This document shows, in pieces, positions 15,938-26,500 of a stretch of 64,000 nt of DNA (the first letter of the stretch is position 1; every line of letters starts with the position of its first letter). The stretch spans positions 310,001 through 374,000 of the forward strand of contig NZ_JAIBKA010000001.1 of assembly GCF_022603395.1 (NCBI RefSeq), given 5' to 3'. The DNA is from Desulfoferrobacter suflitae (GTDB lineage Bacteria; Desulfobacterota; Syntrophobacteria; Syntrophobacterales; Syntrophobacteraceae). The notes beneath the pieces were generated by a model. The model was not told the origin of the DNA. It searched no databases and saw nothing but the letters and a program-made list of their open reading frames with translations. The position numbers were made by a program, and so were the translations under genes.

Positions 15938-16723
15938 ATGCCCAATAAACTTCGCCTCTTGGATGTCTTCGAAGGAAAAAGGAACCTGAAGCTCGTTTTG
16001 GGAGTCAGCGTATTTTTGTTTCTCGCTATCGAGCTACTGATTTTCATCGCCGCGTCGGCTTCTTCCGGCGACCGCTCTTTCGTTGAAGTCAAAAACCAGA
16101 ACGGCCAGGTAGTCTATCGCACCCCGGGCAGCACCGTCGGGCACATTCACCGCCCGTACTTTGAAAGGCACCACGGGGCACTGGATAATTACGTAATAGA
16201 AATCACCACCGAATACAAACCTTTCCCGGTAAGAGAATGGGTCGTGGCGTCGGTCGGTATTCCCATCGGCTTGATTCTCCTGGTTTCGTTCCTCATTAAA
16301 GTTTATCTTTCCCTGATCTATGGTGAAGAACCACCGGACAATGCAGATCCGCTCATGTTTGACGGCAGAAAGCAGGCCCTTCTTTCCTGGTCGCGGCTGA
16401 TGAGCAGTGTTTCTGTGTTTACCATTGGAGCACTGGTGCTGTTTCTGGTATTGCTGTTCTGGCTGGTGCCCAATTTTTTCTGGAACATGGTCTCATCCAG
16501 CGTGTATGCGGTTCAGGAGCACAAGGGACTATTTTTGGGAGCGCTCATCTGCTTGGCTTTGTTCATTAGCTGGATCGCCTTTCTGCGCTACAAGCTTTCC
16601 AAAAAGATGATGGAAAATCAGCTCACCCTGGAGAAATATCGCATCGACAAACAGTTTCAGCTGGAACAGGAGCGGCGTGAACAGCTCCCGCCGCAAGAGG
16701 ATAGAAAGCAGCTGGAGCCTTGA
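15938..16723 (+). CDS. Unknown membrane protein with C-terminal coiled coil
   Basis: A 261-residue protein I do not recognise. It has one helix near residues 18-38, a periplasmic stretch with conserved-looking polar residues (GHIHRPYFERHHG), a second helix near 110-130, two more near 165-220, and a charged, Gln- and Glu-rich C-terminal tail that looks like a coiled coil (MENQLTLEKYRIDKQFQLEQ). ATG 15938 follows AAGGA; the frame is open upstream to 15851 but without a good site. It is convergent with the mrp operon (179-bp gap without a clear terminator). A membrane scaffold or sensor role would be a guess. Confidence 0.65.
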   Translation: MPNKLRLLDVFEGKRNLKLVLGVSVFLFLAIELLIFIAASASSGDRSFVEVKNQNGQVVYRTPGSTVGHIHRPYFERHHGALDNYVIEITTEYKPFPVREWVVASVGIPIGLILLVSFLIKVYLSLIYGEEPPDNADPLMFDGRKQALLSWSRLMSSVSVFTIGALVLFLVLLFWLVPNFFWNMVSSSVYAVQEHKGLFLGALICLALFISWIAFLRYKLSKKMMENQLTLEKYRIDKQFQLEQERREQLPPQEDRKQLEP

Positions 16724-16902
16724 GGAGACCTGCAGAAGGAACGAGGCAATGATGGGACGATGAAACCGAATCTGACTCTCATTCGCGGCCTGGGGGCCAA
16801 CAATTCATCGCACAAACCATTCCCCATGCCAAGATGACGGTGATTGAACACTCCGGCCACCAATGCGGAAGTTTGCGCGTACAAACCGGCGCCTTGCTCC
16901 AC

Positions 16903-17289
16903 TCAGTCCCCTCCGGGGTCATCCGTTCTCTCATGGGCATAACTGCCCAGCTCCAGTTTGCATCGATCATAGCGATCGCACAGGTGGTCAATGATGGAGT
17001 TTTTCCAAAGGGGAACCTGCACGATGTAGGCTGATCGACCGATCATGTGAGCGGCCACCGGAGCCGTTACCACTACAAAGATAATGGTTGCCGTTGCACG
17101 GCTGCTCACCCCGAACTGACCAAAATGGACCGCCAGTGCCAGCAATATGAAGCCCACACCCAGGGTAGAGGCTTTGGTGGCGCATGACATGCGCATAAAA
17201 AGGTCGGGCATGCGCACAATACCCAGGCCGGCAATGAACATGAAGGCACTGCCGATGATCAACAGAATCGCACTGACTGCCTCTTGCAT
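16903..17289 (-). CDS. mrpG: Na+/H+ antiporter subunit MrpG
   Basis: A 128-residue MnhG-family protein with three helices and the signature IVRMPDLFMRMSCATKASTLGVG. It is the last gene of the complete mrpABCDEFG operon, 15 bp after mrpF. MrpG is a small integral subunit of the hetero-oligomeric antiporter that exchanges cytoplasmic Na+ for external H+. The C-terminal ~35 residues are hydrophilic and charged, longer than in the paralogue at 11982-12257. Confidence 0.93.
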   Translation of the reverse strand: MQEAVSAILLIIGSAFMFIAGLGIVRMPDLFMRMSCATKASTLGVGFILLALAVHFGQFGVSSRATATIIFVVVTAPVAAHMIGRSAYIVQVPLWKNSIIDHLCDRYDRCKLELGSYAHERTDDPGGD

Positions 17290-17304
17290 TGTCCTTTCCT
17301 CGAG

Positions 17305-17622
17305 TCAGGAATCTTCGATACGCTGCACCGACTGCTCTCGAGACAGCTCTTCAGCCTGCCCTCTTTTGGCAACATAATAAGCGAAAGCAATCACTCCCAA
17401 AAATGAGACGAGCGCCAATACACTGGCCACATCCAAAAAGACCGGAGCCCTGGTGGCGATGGCATACACGGCGACAGCCCCAATCCCGACGGTCGACATC
17501 AAATCCAGGGCCACCACCCGATCGGGAAGGCTGGGCCCGATCAACAGGCGCACAAAAGCCAGGACCACCGTGATGCTCAAAAGCAACACGGCCATACCCA
17601 GTGATATCTGCAGCAGACTCAT
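17305..17622 (-). CDS. mrpF: Na+/H+ antiporter subunit MrpF
   Basis: A 105-residue MnhF-family protein with three helices and the conserved LLIGPSLPDRVVALDLMSTV segment after the first helix. ATG 17622 overlaps the mrpE stop by 4 bp. In Mrp complexes MrpF packs against MrpA and MrpG and has been linked to Na+ and bile-salt resistance in other bacteria. The charged C-terminus (KRGQAEELSREQSVQ) is cytoplasmic by the positive-inside rule. Confidence 0.94.
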   Translation of the reverse strand: MSLLQISLGMAVLLLSITVVLAFVRLLIGPSLPDRVVALDLMSTVGIGAVAVYAIATRAPVFLDVASVLALVSFLGVIAFAYYVAKRGQAEELSREQSVQRIEDS

Positions 17623-18092
17623 TGAAACACCTCCCGAATCCTACGTTCGAATCCATCCTTGATTTGCCGCTGAAATTCGTTCACATCGTCGATATACATG
17701 GAATGAACGTAGAGTACCTTGCGATCGGTCGATACGTCCAAACTGAGGGTTCCCGGCGTGAGGGTTATGAGATTGGCGAGCAGGGTGATTTCGAGGTCCG
17801 ATGTGAGCTCCAGGGGAATCGCCACCACGCCCGGTCGCATGTGCCATTTGGGAGAAAGGACGTCGTAGGCCACCTTCAGATTGGCTTTGATCAATTCCCA
17901 GAGGAAAAAGGTCAACAAGGCGATCATCTTGGGGACCCGGGCAAAATATCCCGAGGGATCGGCTTCCACCTGAGCCAGCCACAGGATCAGGTAGGCGACG
18001 GCGAACCCCACAATAAAGTTGGAAAGCAGGAACTGCCCGGTCAGGGCCATCCAGGCTATGGTCAGCAAAAGATTCAGCAAAAGGGTCTTCAT
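17619..18092 (-). CDS. mrpE: Na+/H+ antiporter subunit MrpE
   Basis: A 157-residue MnhE-family protein. Two N-terminal helices ([19 protein letters not shown] and [13 protein letters not shown]) are followed by a soluble domain carrying [18 protein letters not shown], the hallmark of the family. It overlaps mrpD and mrpF by 4 bp each, a sign of translational coupling. MrpE is required for full antiport activity in characterised systems. Confidence 0.94.
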   Translation of the reverse strand: MKTLLLNLLLTIAWMALTGQFLLSNFIVGFAVAYLILWLAQVEADPSGYFARVPKMIALLTFFLWELIKANLKVAYDVLSPKWHMRPGVVAIPLELTSDLEITLLANLITLTPGTLSLDVSTDRKVLYVHSMYIDDVNEFQRQIKDGFERRIREVFQ

Positions 18093-19600
18093 GGCAATCT
18101 CCCCAGGACCGTCCTCACGTAGTCGGTTGGATTCATCAGCTGTTCTGCAGCACGGCCGGCAATGTCATAAAAAGGCTCAGGCAGGGCTCCGATGAGAACC
18201 ATCAAGCAGGCCAGCACCCCCACTGGAATGAAGTACAACAGCCGGGAATGAAGTTGCGCTGTCGGCAACAAGGGCGCTTCGGCTTGCCGATCGTCCGGCG
18301 CCCTTTTCCAAAAGGCTTCCGACCAGACAATGGCCATCGAGTAAAGGGTCAGCAAACCCACCACCAGAGCCACAGCCACCATGAGATAGGCCTGCCGATC
18401 GAGGCCCGCTTTGATCAGGATGAATTTACCCCAGAACCCGGAGAGGGGCGGTACGCCCGCAAGGGAGAGAGCCGGAACGAGGAAAACAACGGCAACCACT
18501 GGTCGGGCTTGGTAGAGCCCTCCCAGCTTTGACAGTTTATACGTGCCCCGCAGACGGTAGATGATCCCCCCCACCAAAAACAGGCACGTTTTCACCAGCA
18601 CATCGTGGATGGTGTAAAACACGGTGCCCGCAAGGGCCAGAGGAGTGAACAGCCCCAGCCCCATGATCATATAGCCGATGTGGCTCACCAGGTTAAACGA
18701 GAGGACGCGCCTGAAATCATTTTGTACGAGCGCACCTAAAATGCCGGTTGTCATGGTCAGACCCGCCGCAACGAGGATCAGCCGGCTCAGCTGTTCCGAC
18801 TGTTGCACAAACATCAGGGTGAAAACTCGAACCAGGGCATACACGCCCACCTTGGTCAGCAGCCCGGCAAATATGGCGGAAACGGGAGCCGGCGGGGTGT
18901 GGTAAGAAGCCGGCAGCCAGAAGAACAACGGGAAAATTGCCGCCTTGATCCCAAATGCGAGCAAGAACAGAACGGACACGGTGGTAAGCATTTCCTGCCG
19001 ATCGGCGCTTTTCAGCTGCACCGCCAGGTCGGCCATGTTGAGCGTGCCAACCATGCCGTAAAGAATGGCAATGGCCGTCAAAAACAGAGCCGAGGAAACC
19101 AGGTTGATGGTCACATACTTGATGGCGCCTTCCAGCTGGGCCTTTTCTCCGCCGAGCTGCAGCAGCACAAAGGAGGAAATCAAAAGGACCTCAAACCAGA
19201 CGTACAGGTTGAAGATATCGCCCGTTAGAAATGCTCCGCACACGCCCATCAGAAGAAAATGCATGAGTGCATGAAACCCGAACGATTCGCGCTCGGGGTC
19301 GATTGCCGCCAACGAATAGACCACCACACCAAGCCCCGTCAGGCCGGTAAGAACAACCATCAGCGCGCTGAACAGATCGGCGACCATGGTAATGCCGAAA
19401 GGCGCCGGCCAGTTGCCCATTTGGCTGGCCTGAACGCCGTCCTGCCAAACCACAGCGAACAATGCCAGACTGACCCCAAACAAAGCACAGGCGCCGGTGG
19501 TACTGAAGACCCGCTGCAGACTGCGATTGCGCCAGGCCAGCAGCGAGGAGATGGCGGTCAGCAAGGGAATCAGGATTGGGAGGATCAGCAAAATGTTCAT
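18089..19600 (-). CDS. mrpD: Na+/H+ antiporter subunit MrpD
   Basis: A 503-residue NuoM/N-like subunit with about 14 helices. The functional Glu lies in [21 protein letters not shown] near residue 137, and the lysine helix is [20 protein letters not shown] near 220, followed by [14 protein letters not shown]. These residues form the ion-translocation half-channels conserved between Mrp and complex I. The gene follows mrpC by 16 bp and overlaps mrpE. It is a paralogue of, but clearly different from, the D-like subunit at 12882-14309. Confidence 0.95.
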   Translation of the reverse strand: MNILLILPILIPLLTAISSLLAWRNRSLQRVFSTTGACALFGVSLALFAVVWQDGVQASQMGNWPAPFGITMVADLFSALMVVLTGLTGLGVVVYSLAAIDPERESFGFHALMHFLLMGVCGAFLTGDIFNLYVWFEVLLISSFVLLQLGGEKAQLEGAIKYVTINLVSSALFLTAIAILYGMVGTLNMADLAVQLKSADRQEMLTTVSVLFLLAFGIKAAIFPLFFWLPASYHTPPAPVSAIFAGLLTKVGVYALVRVFTLMFVQQSEQLSRLILVAAGLTMTTGILGALVQNDFRRVLSFNLVSHIGYMIMGLGLFTPLALAGTVFYTIHDVLVKTCLFLVGGIIYRLRGTYKLSKLGGLYQARPVVAVVFLVPALSLAGVPPLSGFWGKFILIKAGLDRQAYLMVAVALVVGLLTLYSMAIVWSEAFWKRAPDDRQAEAPLLPTAQLHSRLLYFIPVGVLACLMVLIGALPEPFYDIAGRAAEQLMNPTDYVRTVLGRLP

Positions 19601-19616
19601 TGTTTAGTCCCGGCTG

Positions 19617-19970
19617 TTAGTCAAAGCTGTCGGTGGACCGCATCTCATCCAGATCGTCTGTGCCGACGGTTTCATGGGAGCGCCAGATCAGGACAATGGC
19701 AAAGGCGGATACGCCAAAGCCGATCACGATAGCCGTCAATATCAGCGCCTCTGGAACCGGATCGGCAAATTGACCGATCAGGTGAGTCTTGCCGTGGTCG
19801 ATGATTGGGGGAGCACCCCGTACCAGCCTGCCGATGGTGAAAATCAGCAGATTGGCCGCATGCCCCAGCAATGCCAGCCCAATGATGAGCTTGACGATGC
19901 TGCGGCGCATCATCAGGTAAATCCCCGCAGCGTAAAGGCCGCCGATGACAAAGGCCAGGGTGACTTCCAC
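19617..19970 (-). CDS. mrpC: Na+/H+ antiporter subunit MrpC
   Basis: A 117-residue NuoK-like subunit with three helices and the family motif [23 protein letters not shown] 19970 lies just before the mrpB stop, so the B and C genes are practically abutting. It is predicted to sit between the MrpA and MrpD antiporter subunits. The hydrophilic C-terminus ([14 protein letters not shown]) is acidic. Confidence 0.94.
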   Translation of the reverse strand: MEVTLAFVIGGLYAAGIYLMMRRSIVKLIIGLALLGHAANLLIFTIGRLVRGAPPIIDHGKTHLIGQFADPVPEALILTAIVIGFGVSAFAIVLIWRSHETVGTDDLDEMRSTDSFD

Positions 19971-19971
19971 T

Positions 19972-20379
19972 TTATTCCTCCGAGAGCGAATAAATGATTG
20001 TCAAAACCACACCAAGAACCACAAGGTAGACCCCCATATCGAACACCGCGGGCGTGCCTATCTTCCCCAGAATTGTCAGCCCATCACTGTTCCAGATGCC
20101 GGTCATGAAGGGCCGGCCTGCAAACAGCGACAGACTGCCGCTGAGGGCAGCGGTGAGCAGTCCGACGGCTATCAAGGTTCTCGGCTGGACGCGCAGCACA
20201 CGTTTGGACGTCTCCACCCCGTGAGCGATGCAATGGAGAGCAAAGGCGGCTGCTCCGACCAAACCGCCGACAAATCCGCCGCCCGGCAGGTTGTGCCCGC
20301 GCAGCAACAGGTAAACCGACAACAGCAGCAACAGCGGCAGAAGGTAGCGGGTGGCTGCAGACAGAATCAGCGAGCTCAT
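19972..20379 (-). CDS. mrpB: Na+/H+ antiporter subunit MrpB
   Basis: A 135-residue MnhB-family protein with four helices and the glycine-rich signature [24 protein letters not shown] 20379 overlaps the mrpA stop by 4 bp (ATGA). It is a distinct gene here, unlike in the MrpA-less module, where an MnhB-like domain is joined to an MbhE-like one. Function is structural and essential for antiport in studied Mrp complexes. Confidence 0.94.
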   Translation of the reverse strand: MSSLILSAATRYLLPLLLLLSVYLLLRGHNLPGGGFVGGLVGAAAFALHCIAHGVETSKRVLRVQPRTLIAVGLLTAALSGSLSLFAGRPFMTGIWNSDGLTILGKIGTPAVFDMGVYLVVLGVVLTIIYSLSEE

Positions 20380-22688
20380 GGGTTCCCCTCCGACTCTCTT
20401 TTCCCCTTCAGAAATAATTTCAACAGGGAGAAGACGCCAATGGCGGCGATGGAAAGCACCGTGATCTCTCCCATGGTGTCCAGGCCACGAAAATCCACCA
20501 GAATGACATTGACCACATTCATCCCTTTGGCGTCGGGGTAGCTGTGTTCGGCAAAAAACGGAGCCAAACGGGCTTCCCTGGACAAGGCGGTGACGGTCAG
20601 CACAAGAATCGTCATCAGGCCGCCGAAAATCAAGGCCGGCACCGCATCGCGCACGCGTTCCGAAGTCCTGGAATAGCGCTCGATTTCGGGCAGTCGAAAG
20701 AGCACCAGCACCAGCAGCAGAACACTCAGGGATTCAATGGCAAATTGAGTCATGGCCAGATCCGGCGCACTAAAAAACAAAAAAAACAGCGCGACCCCAT
20801 AGCCCACGACCCCCAGGGAGACCACCGCGGTGATCAGTTTCCTCGCACGCACCACCAGAACAGTAGCCGCCAGAACCAGAACGGCCAGAACAAACTCGTG
20901 GATGCGCACATCCGACCAGCGGGAAACCCCCAAAGGCAGGTGCTGGGTGAGCAGCGAGCCGCCGATCAAGGCGATGGCCGTCACCACGATGGTGAGCAGA
21001 TAAAAATGCAGGTGGCCGCTCTGCAAAATGCGAGTCGTTGCACGGGCAGCGGCTGAAGTGGCGGTCAGCAGCAGGTCGTAACCGCGCGCCGGCCCAAATG
21101 ACGCGGAAGCATCGAGGCTGGTACAGACCGCGCGAAATCCATCCCACCTGGAATAGACGAACATACCGGTTGCAAAGGCAAACAGGGTGAGCAGTAGATT
21201 ATAATGGAAACCGTGCCAGAGGGCCAATTCGACCGCAACCGGTTGAAACCCTATGGCACTGGCGGCAGGGGCAACCAGCCAGTGTTCCACCAGGCCGGGC
21301 GCCACGCCGATGATCAACCCCAGGGCCGCGAGCAAAGCAGGACCCAGACAAAGACTCAACCCGGGCGGATGCGGTTCTCGCGCAACATCCCTCATCCCTT
21401 CAAAAAATGGACGGTACCCGACCACACCGGCGACGGCCACAAATGAGATGCTTGTGAGAAGCATCGCCCCCAACAAAATTGCGTTCAAAAGGTGCTCGGA
21501 AAGCGCCTGATAAACCAGTTCCTTCCCCACAAAGCCCAGGTGAGGCGGAACTCCGGCACTCGACAAGGCGGCCACCAAACCCGCTATGGCCACCACCGGC
21601 ATCTGGCCAAAGAGGCCACCCAGTCGCGTGGCATCCCGCACCCCGGTTGCATGGTCAATGGCCCCGGCCACCAAGAACAGTGCACCCTTATACAGCGCAT
21701 GAGCCAAAAGAAAGACGACACACGCCTGTATGGCAATCGGAGTGCCGATGCCAAGCAGCATGGTCATCATGCCCAGCGCGCTGATGGTAGTGTAGGCAAG
21801 AATCCGCTTCAAGTCCACGTGTACCAGCGCGAGATAGGCTCCAGTGACCATGGTGGCAGCCCCGAAGGTTGTCACGAGGGCACTCCACATTACCGTATCG
21901 CCCAACACGGGGTTGAGACGCGCCAGAAGATAAATGCCCGCTTTCACCATGGTCGCCGAGTGCAGATAGGTGCTCACCGGCGCCGGTGCCTCCATGGCAT
22001 TGGGAAGCCAGAAGTGGAAGGGAATTTGCGCCGACTTGGTGAAGGCAGCGCCGGCAATGAGCAACACAATGGGAAGATAGAGCACATGAAAGCGGATGGC
22101 ATCTCCGGTCAGCATCCACTGTGAAATCTCCAGCGTGCCGAACACGCTGCCCATGAGAATCAAACCGGCGAGCAGCGCCAGTCCACCCAGGCCGGTCACC
22201 AACAGCGCCTGCAGGGCTGCGTGTCGCGCGCCAGCCCGGCGATGGTCAAACCCGATGAGAAAATACGAGCTGAGGCTGGTCAATTCCCAGAAGATGAATA
22301 AAACGATGGCATTATCGGCCAGTACCAGTCCAAGCATCGAGGCCATGAAGGCGAGCATGTGGCTGAAAAATATTCCCTGCTCCGCGTGCCCTGCCAGGTA
22401 GCTCCCCGAATAGACGATCACCAATGCGCCTATGGCGGCGATCAGCAGAGCAAACAGCAGGCTCAGGCCATCCACATGAAATGTCAGGTCGATCCCGAGG
22501 GAGCCAAGCCAGGTGTACGCAAACCTGGGGGGCTCGGCCTCTGCAATGCGCCCTGAAAAACTCACAAAGTAGACGAATAGCCCCGCCGGCAGGGTAGCAA
22601 ACAGCCACCCGCTGTAACGAGGCAGCCTGCGATGAATGAAAGGCGCAAAGAGAGCAGCAGCAAAACCGGAAACAACCGCCAATAGCAT
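20376..22688 (-). CDS. mrpA: Na+/H+ antiporter subunit MrpA
   Basis: A 770-residue NuoL-like subunit, the largest of the complex. The N-terminal antiporter core carries the essential Glu in [20 protein letters not shown] near residue 140 and the Lys helix [20 protein letters not shown] near 223. The C-terminal third contains the MbhD-like stretch ([20 protein letters not shown]) and the MbhE-like end ([20 protein letters not shown]), both as expected for true MrpA. First gene of mrpABCDEFG; the promoter may lie upstream of it or of the cytochrome-domain gene 63 bp ahead. Confidence 0.95.
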   Translation of the reverse strand: MLLAVVSGFAAALFAPFIHRRLPRYSGWLFATLPAGLFVYFVSFSGRIAEAEPPRFAYTWLGSLGIDLTFHVDGLSLLFALLIAAIGALVIVYSGSYLAGHAEQGIFFSHMLAFMASMLGLVLADNAIVLFIFWELTSLSSYFLIGFDHRRAGARHAALQALLVTGLGGLALLAGLILMGSVFGTLEISQWMLTGDAIRFHVLYLPIVLLIAGAAFTKSAQIPFHFWLPNAMEAPAPVSTYLHSATMVKAGIYLLARLNPVLGDTVMWSALVTTFGAATMVTGAYLALVHVDLKRILAYTTISALGMMTMLLGIGTPIAIQACVVFLLAHALYKGALFLVAGAIDHATGVRDATRLGGLFGQMPVVAIAGLVAALSSAGVPPHLGFVGKELVYQALSEHLLNAILLGAMLLTSISFVAVAGVVGYRPFFEGMRDVAREPHPPGLSLCLGPALLAALGLIIGVAPGLVEHWLVAPAASAIGFQPVAVELALWHGFHYNLLLTLFAFATGMFVYSRWDGFRAVCTSLDASASFGPARGYDLLLTATSAAARATTRILQSGHLHFYLLTIVVTAIALIGGSLLTQHLPLGVSRWSDVRIHEFVLAVLVLAATVLVVRARKLITAVVSLGVVGYGVALFFLFFSAPDLAMTQFAIESLSVLLLVLVLFRLPEIERYSRTSERVRDAVPALIFGGLMTILVLTVTALSREARLAPFFAEHSYPDAKGMNVVNVILVDFRGLDTMGEITVLSIAAIGVFSLLKLFLKGKRESEGNP

Positions 22689-22751
22689 TTTTTACTCCCT
22701 CATTCTGTTTGCAGACTCGCTGATTCTATCGCTTCCCAGAGCAGACTGCCG

Positions 22752-23444
22752 CTATTTCATGACATGGTTCACATAGCCGTAAAGCTCGGCCGCCTGCCGC
22801 CTGCTCAAGGCCGATTCCGAAAATGCCGGCATGGGAGCATCGGGAGATCGAATCCACGTCAAGAACGTATCGAAATCAGTCAGCTTCTGGGAGCCTTTAA
22901 CGGGTTTGCCCGCGTTCATGACGTTGCCCCCGCGGGGATGGCACCCCGCGCAATTGGATGCATAGAGTCCGGCTCCAGCTTGCTGCAGACTTTCCTGGGC
23001 ACCTTTTCCCGCAAAAACTATCTCACCGCCAAAATAACCCAAACCACCGACCGTCAGAAAACAGCCAAGGTAAATAGCCGTCAGTGCTTTCCCCGGCAGC
23101 TCTTCACGCCGCGCCGCAAAAATTCCTGCGAGCAGAAGCACCAGCAGCAGCACCGCCAGCAGCATTTTCATTTTAAAGGCAAAGATCCACGCTCCGCCAA
23201 AGAAGTGCTGCCAGTCCATGAATCCGAACAAAACCGTTGGGAACCAAAAAAAGAGCGCCAGTCCCATGCAATGGCGAGCGGTCCTGAACAGTCCGGCGCG
23301 GCGCAAAAGTACCGCACCCAGGCAAAAAACAAAGGCCCCCACCACAAGGCCTATGGGCATATGGGCCTGGGTGGGATGAACCGGATGAGAATAAGGAATT
23401 CTCTCAAGAAATGCATAAAAAGTGCTGATCCATGAATCAACCAT
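22752..23444 (-). CDS. DUF2231-like membrane protein with C-terminal cytochrome c domain
   Basis: A 230-residue membrane protein. Four helices (residues ~30-160) include HPVHPTQAHMPIGLVVGAFV and FFWFPTVLFGFMDWQHFF, resembling DUF2231. After a GYFGGEIVF turn comes a periplasmic monohaem c domain with CAGCH near residue 180 and a candidate axial Met in APMPAFSESAL. ATG 23444 is preceded by GAGGG; the upstream extension is unsupported. It lies 63 bp before mrpA on the same strand, so it could be co-transcribed with the antiporter and link it to a quinone or cytochrome pool; that link is inference. Confidence 0.82.
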   Translation of the reverse strand: MVDSWISTFYAFLERIPYSHPVHPTQAHMPIGLVVGAFVFCLGAVLLRRAGLFRTARHCMGLALFFWFPTVLFGFMDWQHFFGGAWIFAFKMKMLLAVLLLVLLLAGIFAARREELPGKALTAIYLGCFLTVGGLGYFGGEIVFAGKGAQESLQQAGAGLYASNCAGCHPRGGNVMNAGKPVKGSQKLTDFDTFLTWIRSPDAPMPAFSESALSRRQAAELYGYVNHVMK

Positions 23445-23579
23445 CGTGACTACCCTCTGGGAAGCGATTGCGCATCCATCATAATGCAAATGCCCGCCAA
23501 AAAGAAGAAGGACCATCGGTTGGGCCGGGAAATCCGCACCCCGTCATTTGCCCAAGGGCAACCGCCGCACTGCCCGCCG

Positions 23580-26500
23580 TCAATGCCCCAGCCTCAATAC
23601 CTGGTGGGGCAAACCGGCCGCCTGGGCCAATTCCAGTAAATGAACATGGTGGGTGAAGAAGATGATCTGGGTCTTTTTCGAGAGATCCGCCAGTACTCTC
23701 AATGTGGCTTCGGCGCGCTGATCGTCAAAGTTGATCAGGATATCGTCCACGATAAACGGCATCGGCTCATTATGCTCCAAATACCTCTCAAGACTTGCCA
23801 GGCGCAGGGCCAGGTAAAGTTGATCGCGCGACCCGTCGCTCATGCCCTGCACGCCCACCCGCTCTCCTGCAGGACGAATCCCGAGGAGGATCGGCTGGTC
23901 GGCTTCATTGAAATCGGGCTGCAACCCGACAAAAGAGCGCAACGTCAATTGCGCAAACAGCTCCTCGGCTCTCCTCAGCACCGGGTCCTGATTCTCCGCT
24001 CGATAGCGCTCCATTTCCCGATTCAGGATGATACAGGCGAGCTTCAAACGAATGTAGCGATTGGCGTGTTCACGCATATCAGTCAAAACGGATTGCACTT
24101 GCTCAGCGGCTTCCGCCGCTTTGGCGCCGCCGTCCATCAGCGCCAACTGGGTCTTTTCTCGACCGATCTGCTCGAGATACTCCACTCGCCTGGCCTCCAA
24201 TTCTTCACTCTGCTGCATCAGCGCGGCAATCTGAGCCGGCAATGCATCTGCATCCACCGCCTCCACTTCCGCCATGAGCTCATCCAGGCCGGCTCCTCCG
24301 CTGTAATCCAGCAGCTGTTTTTCAAGCGATTTCAATTCCTCCAGCAAGCGCTGTGCCTGGAGAGAACGCTCTTCAATCTCTTCCAGTTGGCCAAATTCCT
24401 GACAACCGGCTTCGCGGCACAGCTCTTTCAGTTTCAGTTCGGAATCGCGCATGACCGCACTCGCGTCACCCATTGTCTGTTCTCTTTCCTTCCGCTGATT
24501 CTGCAATTCCAGTCGAGTGGCCGAATCGGTGCGGGCCTCCTGAAGACGTTTGTGCAGATCCAAAACCGCCTGTTCCGCCGGGAGCGACCGCAGATCGGGT
24601 TCAAGCCTTTCCACCAGTTGAGTCACGTCCTTTTCGAACGTCTCGCCGTCTCTCGAAATCCCCTCGATGCGATGGTCCAGTCCGGTTATTTTGTCGACTT
24701 TGTTGAACAGCTCTTCAATCCTGTCGAGCACTGCATTGGCTTCTGCAGGCGAGGTCTCGACGGGCAATCCCAGAACAGAGAGGGCATCCTTCCATCGCTC
24801 GCGCCACTGGACCAGGTCCCCCTGGCAACCGGCAAGACTCTGCCGGGCGGCCGCCGATTCTTCCATCGTCGCCTTAACGGCCTCCTGCAAGAGCTTGTAC
24901 TTTCCGGTCACTTCGTCGATCCTGTCAATCACCGCCTGGCTTCTGACAATGAGGGATGCCAGTGATTCATCCTGCACGCGCGGTTTTTCACCCAGGCTCT
25001 CCAGGCATCGGCCCAAATTGGCGCGATGCGCTTCCATCCGCTGCAGCAGAGCATCAATGCGCCCCTGTTCTTCTCTCAGTTTAACGCTTTGCACAACCAG
25101 CTTCTCCTGCCTGGCAAGCCACGGCCGCATCTCGGCAGGTGTCAGAGGATTTGCCCCAAGGGAGCGCCACAACTTCACCCATTCCTGCTGCAACGCGTCG
25201 ATCTTTGCCTGCCTCTCGCGCTCTTCCCGCTCCCCCCTGGTGAGAGCTTCAGCACACTTCTGGGCCTGAGAAATGAGATGTGCCACCTGAGCCACCCGGT
25301 CAGCCTCCCGGCGCAGTCGATCGGCTATGCGGTCGGCTCTTTCGACACTTTTTTCATAAGCAGTCGCCAGCGGATTGTCGGGATCGAATGTTCGCTCGGA
25401 CTCAGGGTCGGGATCGCTCTCGAGCCATGCCCGTTTCACCAGAGACCAGCCGTGCTCTCTTCTTCCGCGGGCCGTGTCGAGATCGACTTCGGTCGGCACC
25501 GGGCCGCTCAGCTGGAGCTCCCTGAGCCTGACTTCCAGCTCCAGCTTGAGGTTGTGATTCTCCCTGTTGCGCTCCTGCACATTCTGCAGGTGCTTGAGTT
25601 GGCTGCTCAATTCCAGGTCAAAGCGGTTGATGGTCTCAGCCGACGGGATTGGGACGGCTTCCAGCTCCTCGAGAGTTCCAGACCAGAGTTCCAGCTTGGT
25701 GAGCTCCAGCTGCGCCTGCTTCTCACCAGTCTCCAATTCACGGCCGGCTTTTTGTAGCTCCTGTTCGATTTTTCCTTCCTGCAGGGCGAGCGCAATGGCC
25801 GCCCGAAGCTCACCGCCGCCGGTCGGAGTTTGCATGGCGGACAGCTCCTGCTTTCTGGCATTCAGTTTGATCTCACATTTCTTGACATCCTGCTGAGCCC
25901 TTCGCAACCGCTCCTGGAGAGTCTGAAAGCGGATGCCCAAATCGCGAATTCTGGCTCGCCTGGCGGTCGAGAGTCGCAATCTTTCAACTTCTTCAAATGC
26001 CGCACCGGGGTTCAGCTCCTTCAATAGATTCTGAGCGTCCGAGGCGAGCACAATTCTTTCGCCCTGCAAGCGTGGTAGATCCCTGAACGCCTTCCGGTGG
26101 CTGCCCAGCCTTTCCACCAGCTGAGTGACCTGGTCGGCCTCGCGCAGAAGCTCCTCCGGAATAGTCAGGCTCGCGACTTTTTCCATGATCCGGCTCAAAG
26201 CTTCCCCGGCTATGCGCTCCGTTTCCTTGGCCCTGTCGAGATTCTGCATCGCTTCCCGACGTTTCTTGGAAAAGTTCGGGGAAAGTATTTTCACCTCTCC
26301 CAAAGCACCAAGCTTCAACATCAGCTCTTTACGCTCGGCGATTCTGGGGAGCGCTTTGTGCAGGCGCTGCAACCGGCTCTTTTCCTTTTCAATGGAGCGG
26401 ATCTGCTGCTCCAATCGTTCTCTTCCGGATACGGCACTGCGCAGGGCCTGATCGTGCTCACTCCATTCACGACTGGAAAGAGACGCCTGCACCATAGCCT

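Noticed and set aside
23640-24965. 441-codon plus-strand open frame opposite the YhaN-like gene
   Set aside because: Shadow of the ATPase coding strand caused by codon composition; no similarity seen.
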